64,000 nucleotides of DNA, taken from the NCBI RefSeq assembly GCF_046237015.1, contig NZ_JBJYIN010000016.1:44474-108473 (forward strand). Direction: 5' to 3'. This document shows, piece by piece, positions 27,133-35,690 of this stretch. Made by a program: the position numbers and the translations under genes. Below the pieces are notes generated by a model that was not told where the DNA came from, ran no database searches, and worked only from the letters and a program-made list of their open reading frames with translations. The stretch is from JBJYIN01 sp046237015 (lineage in GTDB: Bacteria; Pseudomonadota; Gammaproteobacteria; Enterobacterales; Enterobacteriaceae). How positions within the stretch are numbered: position 1 is the stretch's first letter; each line of letters starts with the position of its first letter.

Positions 27133-28776
27133 TTATGCACATTTTGTGCATTTAGTGTTTTGAATAACCTGAAGGAAATCATTCCCTTTGTCATCAACCA
27201 GAATAAAGGCAGGGAAGTCTTCAACTTCGATTTTCCAGATGGCTTCCATACCTAGTTCCGGATATTCCAGACAGGTCAGGCTCTTGATGCTGTTTTGCGC
27301 CAGAATAGCTGCCGGACCGCCGATACTGCCCAGATAGAAACCGCCGTGTTTCTTACAGGCATCCGTTACCTGCTGACTACGATTGCCCTTGGCTAACATG
27401 ATCATGCTACCGCCATTGGATTGCAGCAAATCGACGTAAGAATCCATACGACCAGCCGTTGTCGGGCCTAATGAGCCAGAAGCATAGCCTGCTGGCGTTT
27501 TTGCCGGGCCGGCGTAATAAATCGGATGATCTTTGATGTACTGCGGCAGTCCTTCACCGTTATCCAGTCGTTCTTTCAGTTTGGCATGGGCAATGTCACG
27601 ACCCACGATGATGGTACCGGTCAAAGAGAGACGCGTTAATACCGGGTACTGAGACAACGTTTTCAGAATCTCGGCCATCGGACGGTTCAGGTCAATCTTA
27701 ACCGCATCGCCTTCTCCCGCTTCGCGTAAATGTTCAGGAATATATTTACCCGGATTTTGTTCTAGCTGTTCCAGCCAGACGCCTTTGCGGTTAATTTTAC
27801 CTTTGATATTACGGTCAGCCGAGCAGGAAACCCCCATGCCGACAGGGCAGGACGCGCCGTGGCGCGGCAGACGGATAATGCGTACATCGTGAGCAAAATA
27901 CTTGCCGCCAAATTGCGCACCTAGCCCCAGATCGCGAGCGGCTTCCAGAATTTCCTGTTCCAGCGCGACATCACGGAAGGCCTGACCGTGTTCATTTCCT
28001 TCGGTTGGCAGCGCGTCATAGTATTTGGTCGAGGCCAGTTTCACGGTTTTGAGCGTGGCTTCTGCCGAGGTTCCGCCGATCACGAAGGCGATGTGGTACG
28101 GAGGACAAGCCGCTGTTCCCAGTGAGCGCATTTTTTCGATCAGGAAGCTTTTCAGTTTTCCTGGCGTCAGCAGCGCTTTGGTTTCCTGATACAGGTAGGT
28201 TTTGTTCGCTGAACCGCCACCTTTGGTGACGAACAGGAATTTATAATCCTCGCCTTCGGTACTGTAGAGATCGATCTGGGCCGGCAGGTTCGTGCCGGTA
28301 TTCACCTCTTTATACATATCCAGCGCGGCATTCTGCGAATAGCGCAGGTTATCTTCGATAAAGGTGTTATATACGCCGCGAGACAGGGCTTCGGCATCAT
28401 TGCTGTCAGTCCAGACACGCTGGCCTTTTTTACCAACGATGAGTGCGGTACCGGTATCCTGACACGTTGGCAGAATGCCTTTAGCGGCAATTTCAGAATT
28501 GCGCAGAAATTGCAGGGCGACATATTTGTCGTTTTCGCTGGCTTGTGGATCGTGGAGAATGTCGGCGACTTGCTGTTGGTGGGCTGGGCGAAGCATAAAG
28601 GATGCATCATGGAAGGCTTGTTGTGACAGGAGGGTAAGGGCCTCCGGTTCAATTTTGAGAATATCTTTGCCTTCAAATTGTGTTACAGAAACGAAATCAC
28701 TGCTTAGTAGACGATATTCAGTCTTGTCTTCTCCCAAAGGAAAAGGCTCTTGGTAATGAAAGGGTTTATTCGACAT
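27133..28776 (-). CDS. fumA: Class I [4Fe-4S] fumarate hydratase (FumA/FumB type)
   Basis: Cytoplasmic fumarase of 547 residues (E. coli FumA and FumB 548) that interconverts fumarate and malate. The cluster cysteines are visible in LPTCQDTG (about 105), AACPPYH (about 224) and VSCSADRN (about 318). The protein ends in CTKCA, an extra pair of cysteines. Sequence alone does not tell FumA from FumB; fumA is used as a family name. It is a single-gene unit with a long AT-rich upstream gap. Confidence 0.9.
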   Translation of the reverse strand: MSNKPFHYQEPFPLGEDKTEYRLLSSDFVSVTQFEGKDILKIEPEALTLLSQQAFHDASFMLRPAHQQQVADILHDPQASENDKYVALQFLRNSEIAAKGILPTCQDTGTALIVGKKGQRVWTDSNDAEALSRGVYNTFIEDNLRYSQNAALDMYKEVNTGTNLPAQIDLYSTEGEDYKFLFVTKGGGSANKTYLYQETKALLTPGKLKSFLIEKMRSLGTAACPPYHIAFVIGGTSAEATLKTVKLASTKYYDALPTEGNEHGQAFRDVALEQEILEAARDLGLGAQFGGKYFAHDVRIIRLPRHGASCPVGMGVSCSADRNIKGKINRKGVWLEQLEQNPGKYIPEHLREAGEGDAVKIDLNRPMAEILKTLSQYPVLTRLSLTGTIIVGRDIAHAKLKERLDNGEGLPQYIKDHPIYYAGPAKTPAGYASGSLGPTTAGRMDSYVDLLQSNGGSMIMLAKGNRSQQVTDACKKHGGFYLGSIGGPAAILAQNSIKSLTCLEYPELGMEAIWKIEVEDFPAFILVDDKGNDFLQVIQNTKCTKCA

Positions 28777-29389
28777 ATTTTCTCACCCGCGTTCGTATTA
28801 TAAGTAGGTTGGTATCTTGTGTAATTAAATTTTCTATTAATGGTTTTTGTATCAGGCTGAACATCTATCTCGCGAGAATAACTAGATGTGTGATGCTCAA
28901 GACAATAACGTTTTGCCCTACCACCTGATTATCTAAAATGTAGCCACTATAATAGTATGGTTTTATGGCAGGGGGTACCACTTTGGTACATCACATAATT
29001 GACAATAAATAGCGTGATTATCTTTGTGTTATTGTTAGCATAAGAAAAAGTAAAAGCATTGTGATTAAATAGGTTTATATATCAACATGATGAATGTTAT
29101 TTAACTTAATTAAGTTAAATAATTAAATTAATAATGCTATTTAAAAATAATAACCATTCAATTAATTCTGTTATTTTTTTAAAACAGAGGTGTAAGGCGA
29201 AAATAATATAAGCAATGGCGAGCGACTCGTACTCGAAATAATTTCAGTAGCGGGAAAAGAACGTCAATGCATTTTTGAACCGCTGCTTGTGCTGGCTACG
29301 AAATTGCAACGTTGCGAGCATGGCCAAAGCACTGACAACTTGAAGTATGACGGGTATATTCCTCTTCCCGTTCCACTTATTTCACCACA
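28777..29389. other. AT-rich gap upstream of fumA, with a decayed repeat
   Basis: The 613 bp up to the HhH pseudogene are AT-rich near 29040-29180 and show no credible gene. The fumarase promoter must lie near 28780-29000, but no clear FNR or CRP box was found. At 29336-29357 is CAACTTGAAGTATGACGGGTAT, one complete end of the dispersed repeat seen at 61296-61420. The other end, near 29230, is degenerate. Confidence 0.5.
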
Positions 29390-29629
29390 TTACGTTTGGT
29401 GTGATTTTGCTAACGCAATCGCTGCGCTGATGGCCGCTCGCGCCTGGGGACTATTCTTCCAACAGGTTGAGCCAGTGAGTACGGCAGCGTTAGCAACAAT
29501 GTCGCTGGCGTCAGCTTCGCTAAGCTGGGCTAGTGTAGTAAAACCCATTTGTTCCAGTCGAGCGATGATTGTTGCTCCGACACCTTTTACCGTCAGTAGC
29601 GCTTCCCGTTACTGCGAAGAAAATGCCAT
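29390..29629 (-). pseudogene. Helix-hairpin-helix protein gene with an early nonsense codon
   Basis: A good ribosome site (GGAG) and ATG at 29629 open a frame reading MAFSSQ, then TAA at 29609-29611. The frame then continues without interruption for 72 more codons to a TAA at 29390. The downstream translation contains the DNA-binding hairpin pattern LLTVKGVGATIIARLEQMGF and later GSTCWKNSPQARAAI, which clearly reads as protein. The full product would be about 79 residues, like small helix-hairpin-helix (Cdd1-like) proteins. A single substitution (for example GAA or CAA to TAA) would explain it. Readthrough, a later start or a sequencing error remain possible. Confidence 0.7.
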
Positions 29630-29657
29630 GGTATCTCCGTGTTAAAATGTGAACGAT

Positions 29658-30545
29658 TCAGTTTGGAAAGTTTAGCGTATTTTCCTGCCGGGCCAGCAGG
29701 TTATCGATCATCCATAAGCCCGCAGGGCCGGGAGGGTGCAGTTTAGACCAGGCTACATCGACCTCGATAAGCTGGGGCCATCCGGTCACGGGCAGTTCAA
29801 CCAGCATTTGATGGTCGTAGCGGGAAACTAACCAGCGCGGCAATATGCTCCAGCCAAAACCCTGCTGAGCCATTTCCAACAACATTAAATAAGAAGGGGC
29901 CGACCAAACGATCCCTTCCGCCTGTAACCGATCGCTACGTTTATAAGTATTCAGATAAAGTTGACGCACCATCGCAAGCTGGTTGCGGGTAATCCTTTTC
30001 TTCGAGGCCAATGGATGTGTTGCCGCGACAAATACAGCCATTTCTGTCTTTACTTGTAATCGGGAGGCCGCAATATCCGGTGGGTAATCCGCCTGCGCAC
30101 GTAAAAGCCCCACATGGGCACGTTCTGATTGCAGCAAATCAATCACATCATCATCTTCTGCTATCAGACATTCGAATTCGGTATCGGGAAAGCGCTGGAC
30201 GAAATCTTGAAGGACAGGTTCGTAATGGGTGGTTTTCCAGGTATCAGACAGCACAAAGGTCAATCGGGATTCAATGTTATCGGATAGCCTGATCGCTAAT
30301 TCATCCAGCATATCGCTGGCGGAAAGAATGGCTTGTATATGTGTCAGTACTTTCCTGCCTGCTTGGGTCAGTACCGGTTGATGTCCTGAACGATCAAAGA
30401 GCACCAGCCCTAAATCCGTTTCCAGATTGGCGATAGCCGCACTCACCGTGGATTGACTTTTGTGCAACTGGCGGGCCGCAGCCGAAAATGAGCCCGTGTT
30501 AACGGCGGCCATGAAGGCCATCAGTGATTCTGGAGAATATCGCAT
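29658..30545 (-). CDS. LysR-family regulator next to a PACE efflux gene
   Basis: LysR-type transcription factor of 295 residues. The N-terminal helix-turn-helix (SFSAAARQLHKSQSTVSAAIANLE) spans about 18-42, and the periplasmic-binding-like effector domain follows from about residue 90. It is divergent from the PACE-family efflux gene with 140 bp between starts. LysR regulators next to PACE genes are common (for example AceR with AceI), so it likely controls that gene. The ligand is unknown. Confidence 0.88.
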   Translation of the reverse strand: MRYSPESLMAFMAAVNTGSFSAAARQLHKSQSTVSAAIANLETDLGLVLFDRSGHQPVLTQAGRKVLTHIQAILSASDMLDELAIRLSDNIESRLTFVLSDTWKTTHYEPVLQDFVQRFPDTEFECLIAEDDDVIDLLQSERAHVGLLRAQADYPPDIAASRLQVKTEMAVFVAATHPLASKKRITRNQLAMVRQLYLNTYKRSDRLQAEGIVWSAPSYLMLLEMAQQGFGWSILPRWLVSRYDHQMLVELPVTGWPQLIEVDVAWSKLHPPGPAGLWMIDNLLARQENTLNFPN

Positions 30546-30685
30546 TGCTACCTATCGTTTTTATCGATTGATACTAATTTAATTCTATCACTTATTACGA
30601 TGAAAATAAGCATAGCCCTCTCCTTTTCGGAGGGAAGGCGAGAAAGCGGGCTATACCCGCGCAACAGAATAATGAGTGAAAAGTT

Positions 30686-31150
30686 ATGCAAAAGAAGACA
30701 ATACGTGAACGCATCTGCCATGCCGTTGGTTTTGAATTGATCGCACTGATGATTTGTGCGCCAGTCGGGGCCTGGGTATTAAATAAATCGATATTCAATA
30801 TGGGTGCGCTGGCTATCATGCTATCCAGCGTGGCGATGATTTGGAACATCATTTATAACGCCATGTTCGATCGGCTGTGGCCAGTCTCTCGGGTGAAACG
30901 TCGCTTACCGTTGCGTATTTGTCATGCATTAGGCTTTGAAGGTGGGTTTATTTTAATTGGTTTGCCGCTAGCCGCGTGGATGTTGAATATGACGCTGTGG
31001 CAGGCGCTGATGGTTGAAATTGGATTCTTCCTGTTCTTTCTGCCTTATACGGTGGTATATAACTGGGTTTACGATACGCTACGCGAGCGTATCGTGCAGC
31101 GCCGCCACAAACGTCGTGGCGCAAGTCTGCAAACTAGGCGAAACAGCTAA
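30686..31150 (+). CDS. PACE-family multidrug efflux protein (AceI-like)
   Basis: Inner-membrane protein of 154 residues made of two tandem bacterial transmembrane pair domains. Each repeat starts with the signature RICHAVGFE or RICHALGFEGG (residues about 9 and 72) and contains two helices, giving four membrane segments and a basic C-terminal tail. The glutamate in GFE is the proton-coupling residue in studied members. The family exports chlorhexidine, acriflavine or short diamines. Confidence 0.92.
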   Translation: MQKKTIRERICHAVGFELIALMICAPVGAWVLNKSIFNMGALAIMLSSVAMIWNIIYNAMFDRLWPVSRVKRRLPLRICHALGFEGGFILIGLPLAAWMLNMTLWQALMVEIGFFLFFLPYTVVYNWVYDTLRERIVQRRHKRRGASLQTRRNS

Positions 31151-31153
31151 ACG

Positions 31154-31819
31154 TTACGGCAGTTGTGTCAGTTTGAATGCACGATAATCCGGTAATTCCA
31201 GTGAACGCCATAGATACCACGATGCGATGGTTCGGTAAGGCTGGCAGGGGCGACTGAGCTCGCTTAGGGTGCGACGGTTCGGCATGCTGTGCAGGTTGTT
31301 GACGTAGCGCAACCCCTGCCTGATGCCGAGATCGTCAAGCGGCATGATGTCGGTGCGTTCCAGAGAATAAATCAGAAAAATTTCAACGGTCCAGCGGCCA
31401 ATTCCTTTTAATGTGCTCAGCTGATTAATCAGTGTTTCATCATCCATCTCATAAGCCTGTTTCAGACTGGGCACCAAACCACTCAATGCGCCGTGAGAAA
31501 TAGCATGTAGCGTTTCTACCTTGCGAGCGGAAAAGCCACATTGGCGCAGAGTTTCCGTTGAGCAGTCAACCAGCTGTTTTGCACTGGGAAAGCGTCCTCC
31601 ATGGGTAGTTATTAACTTTGCGATCATTGCATCGCCAGCACGTGTTGTTAGCTGTTGGTGAGCAACGGCGCGAATCAATGCTTCGTAAGGTTCCCGGTGA
31701 GGAGCCGTCTGGTGGCGACAGATTCCCACTTGCGTTATCAAATTTGCCCAACGTTCACTGATCGTGCTGAGATGTATTGCGGCTCGACGATCAAAATCCT
31801 GCTGAGGGTGGGATGTCAT
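31154..31819 (-). CDS. alkA: 3-methyladenine DNA glycosylase II, short AlkA type
   Basis: Base-excision repair glycosylase removing alkylated purines. The start chosen is ATG 31819 (MTSHPQQDFDRRAA), giving 221 residues; the frame is open to 31921 but that extension is not family-like. The helix-hairpin-helix LKGIGRWTVEIFL is followed by PLDDLGIRQGL, whose Asp is the catalytic residue. It lacks the N-terminal domain of E. coli AlkA (282 residues) and resembles the compact archaeal/Bacillus form. It is divergent from ada-alkB, so the three form one alkylation-repair group. Confidence 0.88.
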   Translation of the reverse strand: MTSHPQQDFDRRAAIHLSTISERWANLITQVGICRHQTAPHREPYEALIRAVAHQQLTTRAGDAMIAKLITTHGGRFPSAKQLVDCSTETLRQCGFSARKVETLHAISHGALSGLVPSLKQAYEMDDETLINQLSTLKGIGRWTVEIFLIYSLERTDIMPLDDLGIRQGLRYVNNLHSMPNRRTLSELSRPCQPYRTIASWYLWRSLELPDYRAFKLTQLP

Positions 31820-31982
31820 CGCTATTTTCCACTTTTGAAGGTGCTCATGATGAGCAATCAATGAATCGCTTACCGGGTTGTCGAGCAAGCGGATAACGCC
31901 TGTGAGCGGATGGTCAGGCAACTATGCTTCAGCGATTATAGGATAATCCTCTATATGATGGGCGATGATGTCGGTGACGTAG

Positions 31983-31995
31983 AATTAAAAAGCAA
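31983..31995 (+). promoter_or_regulatory. Ada box
   Basis: AATT-AAAAA-GCAA matches the A box and B box of the E. coli ada promoter (AATTAAAGCGCAA) with identical spacing, about 90 bp before the ada start. It lies in the gap shared with alkA and could serve both. Confidence 0.75.
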
Positions 31996-32083
31996 GCGTT
32001 GGGCGTGTTCATCGGGTCACTTCGTTTTATGGTGATGGGAGAAGGAAAAGGGTTGTCGTTAACCATGATGCACGGGGTGAAAA

Positions 32084-33247
32084 ATGAAAAAATGTGTTCC
32101 ACCGCAACAGTGCGATCGGGATGAGCCGTTCTGTCGTGATGAAAAGGAATGCTGGCATGCAATACAAACGCGAGACAAAACGGCAGATGGCCTCTTTGTG
32201 TATGCCGTTACCACCACCGGAATATATTGCTCACCGTCTTGCGCATCGCGTCAGCCTAAGCGTGAAAATGTTCGGTTTTTTGCTTCGCCGGTTGAGGCCG
32301 AGCATGCAGGGTTTCGTCCTTGTAAGCGTTGCCGTCAGGGGCGAATCTCGCGCGAGAGCCAACAAGCGGAACAGATTGCGACTGCCTGCCGAATCATTGA
32401 GCAATCGGAGAAAACGCTAACGTTGTCTGCGTTGGCAAAAGCGGTGGGAATGAGTCCGTTTTATTTCCATCGTGTGTTTAAATCGAATACGGGAGTGACT
32501 CCAAAACAATTTGCTCAGGCTCATCGACATCAGCAGATGCGTCAACAGTTAGCGGCTCAGGCACCGATCGCGGAAACGATATTGGCTGCGGGATACGGCC
32601 CTAATGGACGTTTTTATTCCCAATCCAGTGCATTGCTGGGGATGACGCCAACGGCATTCCAGAATAAAGGGAAGGGCATAACGATCTATTTTGCTGTTGG
32701 TCGCTGTTCGGTGGGCGAGATTCTGGTCGCTGAAAGTGAACGCGGCATTTGCGCTATTCTGTTGGGTGATGAGCCGCAACAATTGATCGATGAATTGCAG
32801 GATAGGTTTGCTCTGGCTTCTTTCATTGGCGGTGATCGGGATTTTGAGCAGAGAATGGCTCAGGTTGTTGGTTTTGTTGACGATCCTACAATAGGTCTGG
32901 CATTGCCGCTCGATATTCGGGGTACGGCTTTTCAGCAACGGGTATGGCAGGCCTTACGACGGATCCCCGTTGGAGAAACCGTCAGCTATCGTGATATTGC
33001 AATCATGTTGGGTTCGCCGGCTGCGGTTCGGGCTGTTGCGGGCGCCTGTGCGGCAAACCATCTGGCTGTTGCGATCCCCTGCCACCGGGTCGTGCGTCAC
33101 GACGGCAAACTGTCTGGTTATCGTTGGGGCGTTGAGCGGAAGCGGGCGCTATTGGCGAAGGAGGCATTGTTGTCCGGCGATGGAACCGCGACAATTTCAG
33201 ATAATGCCGCCGACCTATCCATGAGTGGCGGTAGTGTCCATAAGTAG
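32084..33247 (+). CDS. ada: Ada, methyl-sensing regulator and O6-methylguanine methyltransferase
   Basis: Bifunctional adaptive-response protein of 387 residues. The N-terminal zinc domain has Cys49, Cys53, Cys80 and Cys83; the first is the phosphotriester methyl acceptor. An AraC-type helix-turn-helix follows (TLSALAKAVGMSPFYFHRVFKSNTGV). The C-terminal methyltransferase carries acceptor Cys333 in AIPCHRV. It is about 30 residues longer than E. coli Ada, mostly a C-terminal tail. The last codons and the stop fall inside a 4 x 19-bp tandem repeat. An upstream Ada box supports self-activation after methylation. alkB follows. Confidence 0.95.
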   Translation: MKKCVPPQQCDRDEPFCRDEKECWHAIQTRDKTADGLFVYAVTTTGIYCSPSCASRQPKRENVRFFASPVEAEHAGFRPCKRCRQGRISRESQQAEQIATACRIIEQSEKTLTLSALAKAVGMSPFYFHRVFKSNTGVTPKQFAQAHRHQQMRQQLAAQAPIAETILAAGYGPNGRFYSQSSALLGMTPTAFQNKGKGITIYFAVGRCSVGEILVAESERGICAILLGDEPQQLIDELQDRFALASFIGGDRDFEQRMAQVVGFVDDPTIGLALPLDIRGTAFQQRVWQALRRIPVGETVSYRDIAIMLGSPAAVRAVAGACAANHLAVAIPCHRVVRHDGKLSGYRWGVERKRALLAKEALLSGDGTATISDNAADLSMSGGSVHK

Positions 33248-33293
33248 CGGTAGAGTCCATAAGTAGCGGTAGTTTCCATAAGTAGTGATAGTG
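33218..33293 (+). repeat. Four tandem 19-bp units across the ada 3' end
   Basis: Units at 33218-33236, 33237-33255, 33256-33274 and 33275-33293 follow TCCATAAGTAGCGGTAGnn with few changes. Unit 1 and part of unit 2 encode the Ada tail and unit 2 provides its stop (TAAGTAG context). The array ends about 30 bp before alkB. Confidence 0.9.
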
Positions 33294-33323
33294 CGCGGTA
33301 CGGGGAGCAAGGGTCGGAACGTG

Positions 33324-33980
33324 ATGAATTTTGATTTATTTGCAGAGGATGAACCGGAACAACGAACGGAAGTGTTAGCTTCTGGCGCGGTTCTCCTGCG
33401 AGGGTTCGCTTATGGCGAATCTGCGGCGTTGATGGCAGCGATCGCTGAGGTTGTGACGCAATCGCCTTTTCGTCATATGGTCACGCCGGGTGGACATGTT
33501 ATGTCAGTAGCGATGAGTAATTGTGGCCCGTTGGGATGGATAACCGATGAGTCGGGTTATCGCTACGCATCGTGCGATCCTATTAACGGACAACCGTGGC
33601 CTGCGCTACCGAGCGTTTTTACCCTGCTGGCGAATCGTGCGGCCAGTAAAGCGGGCTTTGATAATTTCGTGCCTGATGCCTGTTTGATCAATCGTTATGA
33701 GGTCGGGGCACGTATGTCGTTACATCAGGATAAAGATGAGATCGATTTCAACCAGCCGATCGTTTCCGTGTCGTTAGGATTGGGCGCCACTTTTTTATTT
33801 GGCGGCATGACGCGTAGCGATAGTATCCAGCGCTGCTCGCTGTTACACGGCGACGTCGTCGTATGGGGTGGCGATTCACGATTACGTTATCATGGTATTG
33901 CGCCGCTTAAACGTGGTGTTGTGCCTGCCAGCATATCGAGTGAGTACCGTTTTAATCTTACGTTTCGAAAAGCGGGATAA
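33324..33980 (+). CDS. alkB: AlkB DNA dioxygenase
   Basis: Fe(II)/2-oxoglutarate oxygenase of 218 residues that demethylates 1-methyladenine and 3-methylcytosine. The iron ligands are His and Asp in LHQDKDE and the later His in RYHGI. The 2-oxoglutarate Arg is in the C-terminal RFNLTFR. The start is ATG 33324 (MNFDLFAEDEP). It lies 76 bp after ada and is probably in the same operon, as in E. coli. Confidence 0.95.
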   Translation: MNFDLFAEDEPEQRTEVLASGAVLLRGFAYGESAALMAAIAEVVTQSPFRHMVTPGGHVMSVAMSNCGPLGWITDESGYRYASCDPINGQPWPALPSVFTLLANRAASKAGFDNFVPDACLINRYEVGARMSLHQDKDEIDFNQPIVSVSLGLGATFLFGGMTRSDSIQRCSLLHGDVVVWGGDSRLRYHGIAPLKRGVVPASISSEYRFNLTFRKAG

Positions 33981-34059
33981 AGGCAGCGATATGATGAGTC
34001 AAGCCAGGGAGTTTTCCCGATATTGGGTATTCTCGCTCGCTGGCTTGAGATGTTATACG

Positions 34060-35589
34060 TTATTTTTTAGTGAAATGGATATAATCAAGCGCGTTTTCTG
34101 CTGCGATACGGCCTGAGTTCAGCGCGAAGCCAAAGGTGCCGCCACCCAGTAGTAAATCATAGGTATCGCCATACATGCCCGCGGCATCATTACCTGTGAC
34201 ATACAGACCCGGAATGGCCTCACCAGATTTATCTATCGCCTGCATTTTTTCGTTGATCTTCACCCCACCCAGCGTACCTAATGCGGCTGGCTGCATTTTG
34301 ACGGCATAGAATGGACCCGTTTTCACAGGGCGTAGATAATCCATGTTTTTGTTAAATATCTCATCACGTTTTTGAGACGCAAATTTATTGTTCTGCTCCA
34401 GGGTCTCTTTCAGCACATTGACATCTATGCCCATTTCTTTAGCCAGCCCTTCAACCGTTGCCGATTTGAAGACAAAACCACGTTGTTTCTGAGTTTCTTT
34501 ATTGAATTCGTCATCAAATTTAGTCAGCTTGGTATTGGCGATAACCCACTCACCAATAGGAACGTCAATACCGTCCTCGACATAGTGCTTACGGGATTGC
34601 TCGTCAAAAATGGAGTACATGATGCCGCCCGCTTTTGATAGGGCATTACCAGAGTGTGGCCAAATAATTACGTTGGATTCATCGGTAAAACGCCGTCCGT
34701 GTTGGTCAACCCAGAGGTAGGGTTGACGAGCCGCGGCCAACAGATGCGAGTTGGGGGCATAGTCCGGCAGGCCGGGGCGATAGGCTTGCAGTACCCCCAT
34801 GCCGTCCGGTTTGGCTCCGGCTTTCCACGCCATGTTTATACCGTCGCCATCTTTACCGACGTTACCGACCATAATGGTATCTGGGAAAGCAGCATACTTT
34901 TGCAGCATTTCCTTGTTGTTGGCATAACCACCCGTCGCGATGATGACGGCTTTTGTCTCAATCTGGAATTGATGACCTTCACTATCCTGTGCGATAACGC
35001 CGGTGACTTTGCCGTCTTTAACGATCAGATCTTTACCTGCTACCTTAACCAGCGTGGTGACATCCATATTTTTAAACTGCTCATGGAATGTTTTGATGAG
35101 ATGACGTCCGTGGCCGGGGCCGTCAATGACATGCCAGGTCAGCATTCCGCCGGGACCGCCAGGGCCGATGTATTCGAACTTGATACCTTTTGATTTCACC
35201 CATTCAATCGTGTCTGCCGAACGGTTAACGAACGCGCGAACCACAAATGGGTTTGCCATCCAGTGGCTGTATTCCATGATGGTTTTGAATGCCATATCGG
35301 GCGTGACAATAATCCCCTGACGCTTTTGCATTGTGCTGTTAGCGGCAAAAATGCCTTCGGCAAAGTTACCCGTCCCGCCCACTACGGGTTGTTTCTCCAG
35401 CAAAACGATCTTGGCTCCTTTTTCTGCCGCTGACATCGTTGCCGCTGTACCCGCAGCGCCAGCGCCGATAACAACAACATCGGCACTTTTTGGCAGTTCT
35501 GGTTTCACCGTTTCCGCTGCCTGCACCGTGGGTAGCCCCATCACCGCGACGCATAGCGTCGCTAATAGGCTTTTCCTGAATGTTTTCAT
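34060..35589 (-). CDS. Secreted FAD-dependent reductase, fumarate/urocanate-reductase-like, substrate unknown
   Basis: Exported flavoprotein of 509 residues; start ATG 35589 behind AAGGAAAATACA. Residues 1-24 are a Sec signal ending VQA-AET. The FAD fold opens with VVVIGAGAAGTAATMSAA and the C-terminal half resembles flavocytochrome c fumarate reductase (Fcc3, UrdA). Aligned by eye to Fcc3, three substrate positions are changed. The proton-donor Arg after GRRFTDES is Ile. The VHHTMGGV histidines read LGTLGGV. The GANRLGG arginine loop reads DTYDLLLGGGTFG. It is therefore not expected to reduce fumarate. It lacks its own FMN domain and haem motifs; the separate FMN protein just upstream in the operon probably feeds it electrons. 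Confidence 0.8.
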   Translation of the reverse strand: MKTFRKSLLATLCVAVMGLPTVQAAETVKPELPKSADVVVIGAGAAGTAATMSAAEKGAKIVLLEKQPVVGGTGNFAEGIFAANSTMQKRQGIIVTPDMAFKTIMEYSHWMANPFVVRAFVNRSADTIEWVKSKGIKFEYIGPGGPGGMLTWHVIDGPGHGRHLIKTFHEQFKNMDVTTLVKVAGKDLIVKDGKVTGVIAQDSEGHQFQIETKAVIIATGGYANNKEMLQKYAAFPDTIMVGNVGKDGDGINMAWKAGAKPDGMGVLQAYRPGLPDYAPNSHLLAAARQPYLWVDQHGRRFTDESNVIIWPHSGNALSKAGGIMYSIFDEQSRKHYVEDGIDVPIGEWVIANTKLTKFDDEFNKETQKQRGFVFKSATVEGLAKEMGIDVNVLKETLEQNNKFASQKRDEIFNKNMDYLRPVKTGPFYAVKMQPAALGTLGGVKINEKMQAIDKSGEAIPGLYVTGNDAAGMYGDTYDLLLGGGTFGFALNSGRIAAENALDYIHFTKK

Positions 35590-35606
35590 TGTATTTTCCT
35601 TGCGTA

Positions 35607-35666
35607 GTAACGACATGGTTAGTCACAACATAGTTAGTAACAACATAGTTAGTAACGACATGGTAA
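35607..35666. repeat. Four tandem 15-bp units between FMN and FAD genes
   Basis: Units at 35607-35621, 35622-35636, 35637-35651 and 35652-35666 follow GTAACRACATRGTTA. The array occupies almost the whole gap before the FAD gene. Its first unit supplies an in-frame ATG nine codons before the chosen start, so it may affect translation initiation. Confidence 0.9.
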
Positions 35667-35690
35667 AAACAGCCGCTATATTGCGGTTTG

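Noticed and set aside
29289..29645. Plus-strand 118-codon frame
   Set aside because: It is the reverse of the HhH pseudogene, has no ribosome site and its translation looks random.
34060..35589. Naming the FAD protein urocanate or fumarate reductase
   Set aside because: Key substrate residues are not found in the alignment by eye, so only the superfamily is stated.
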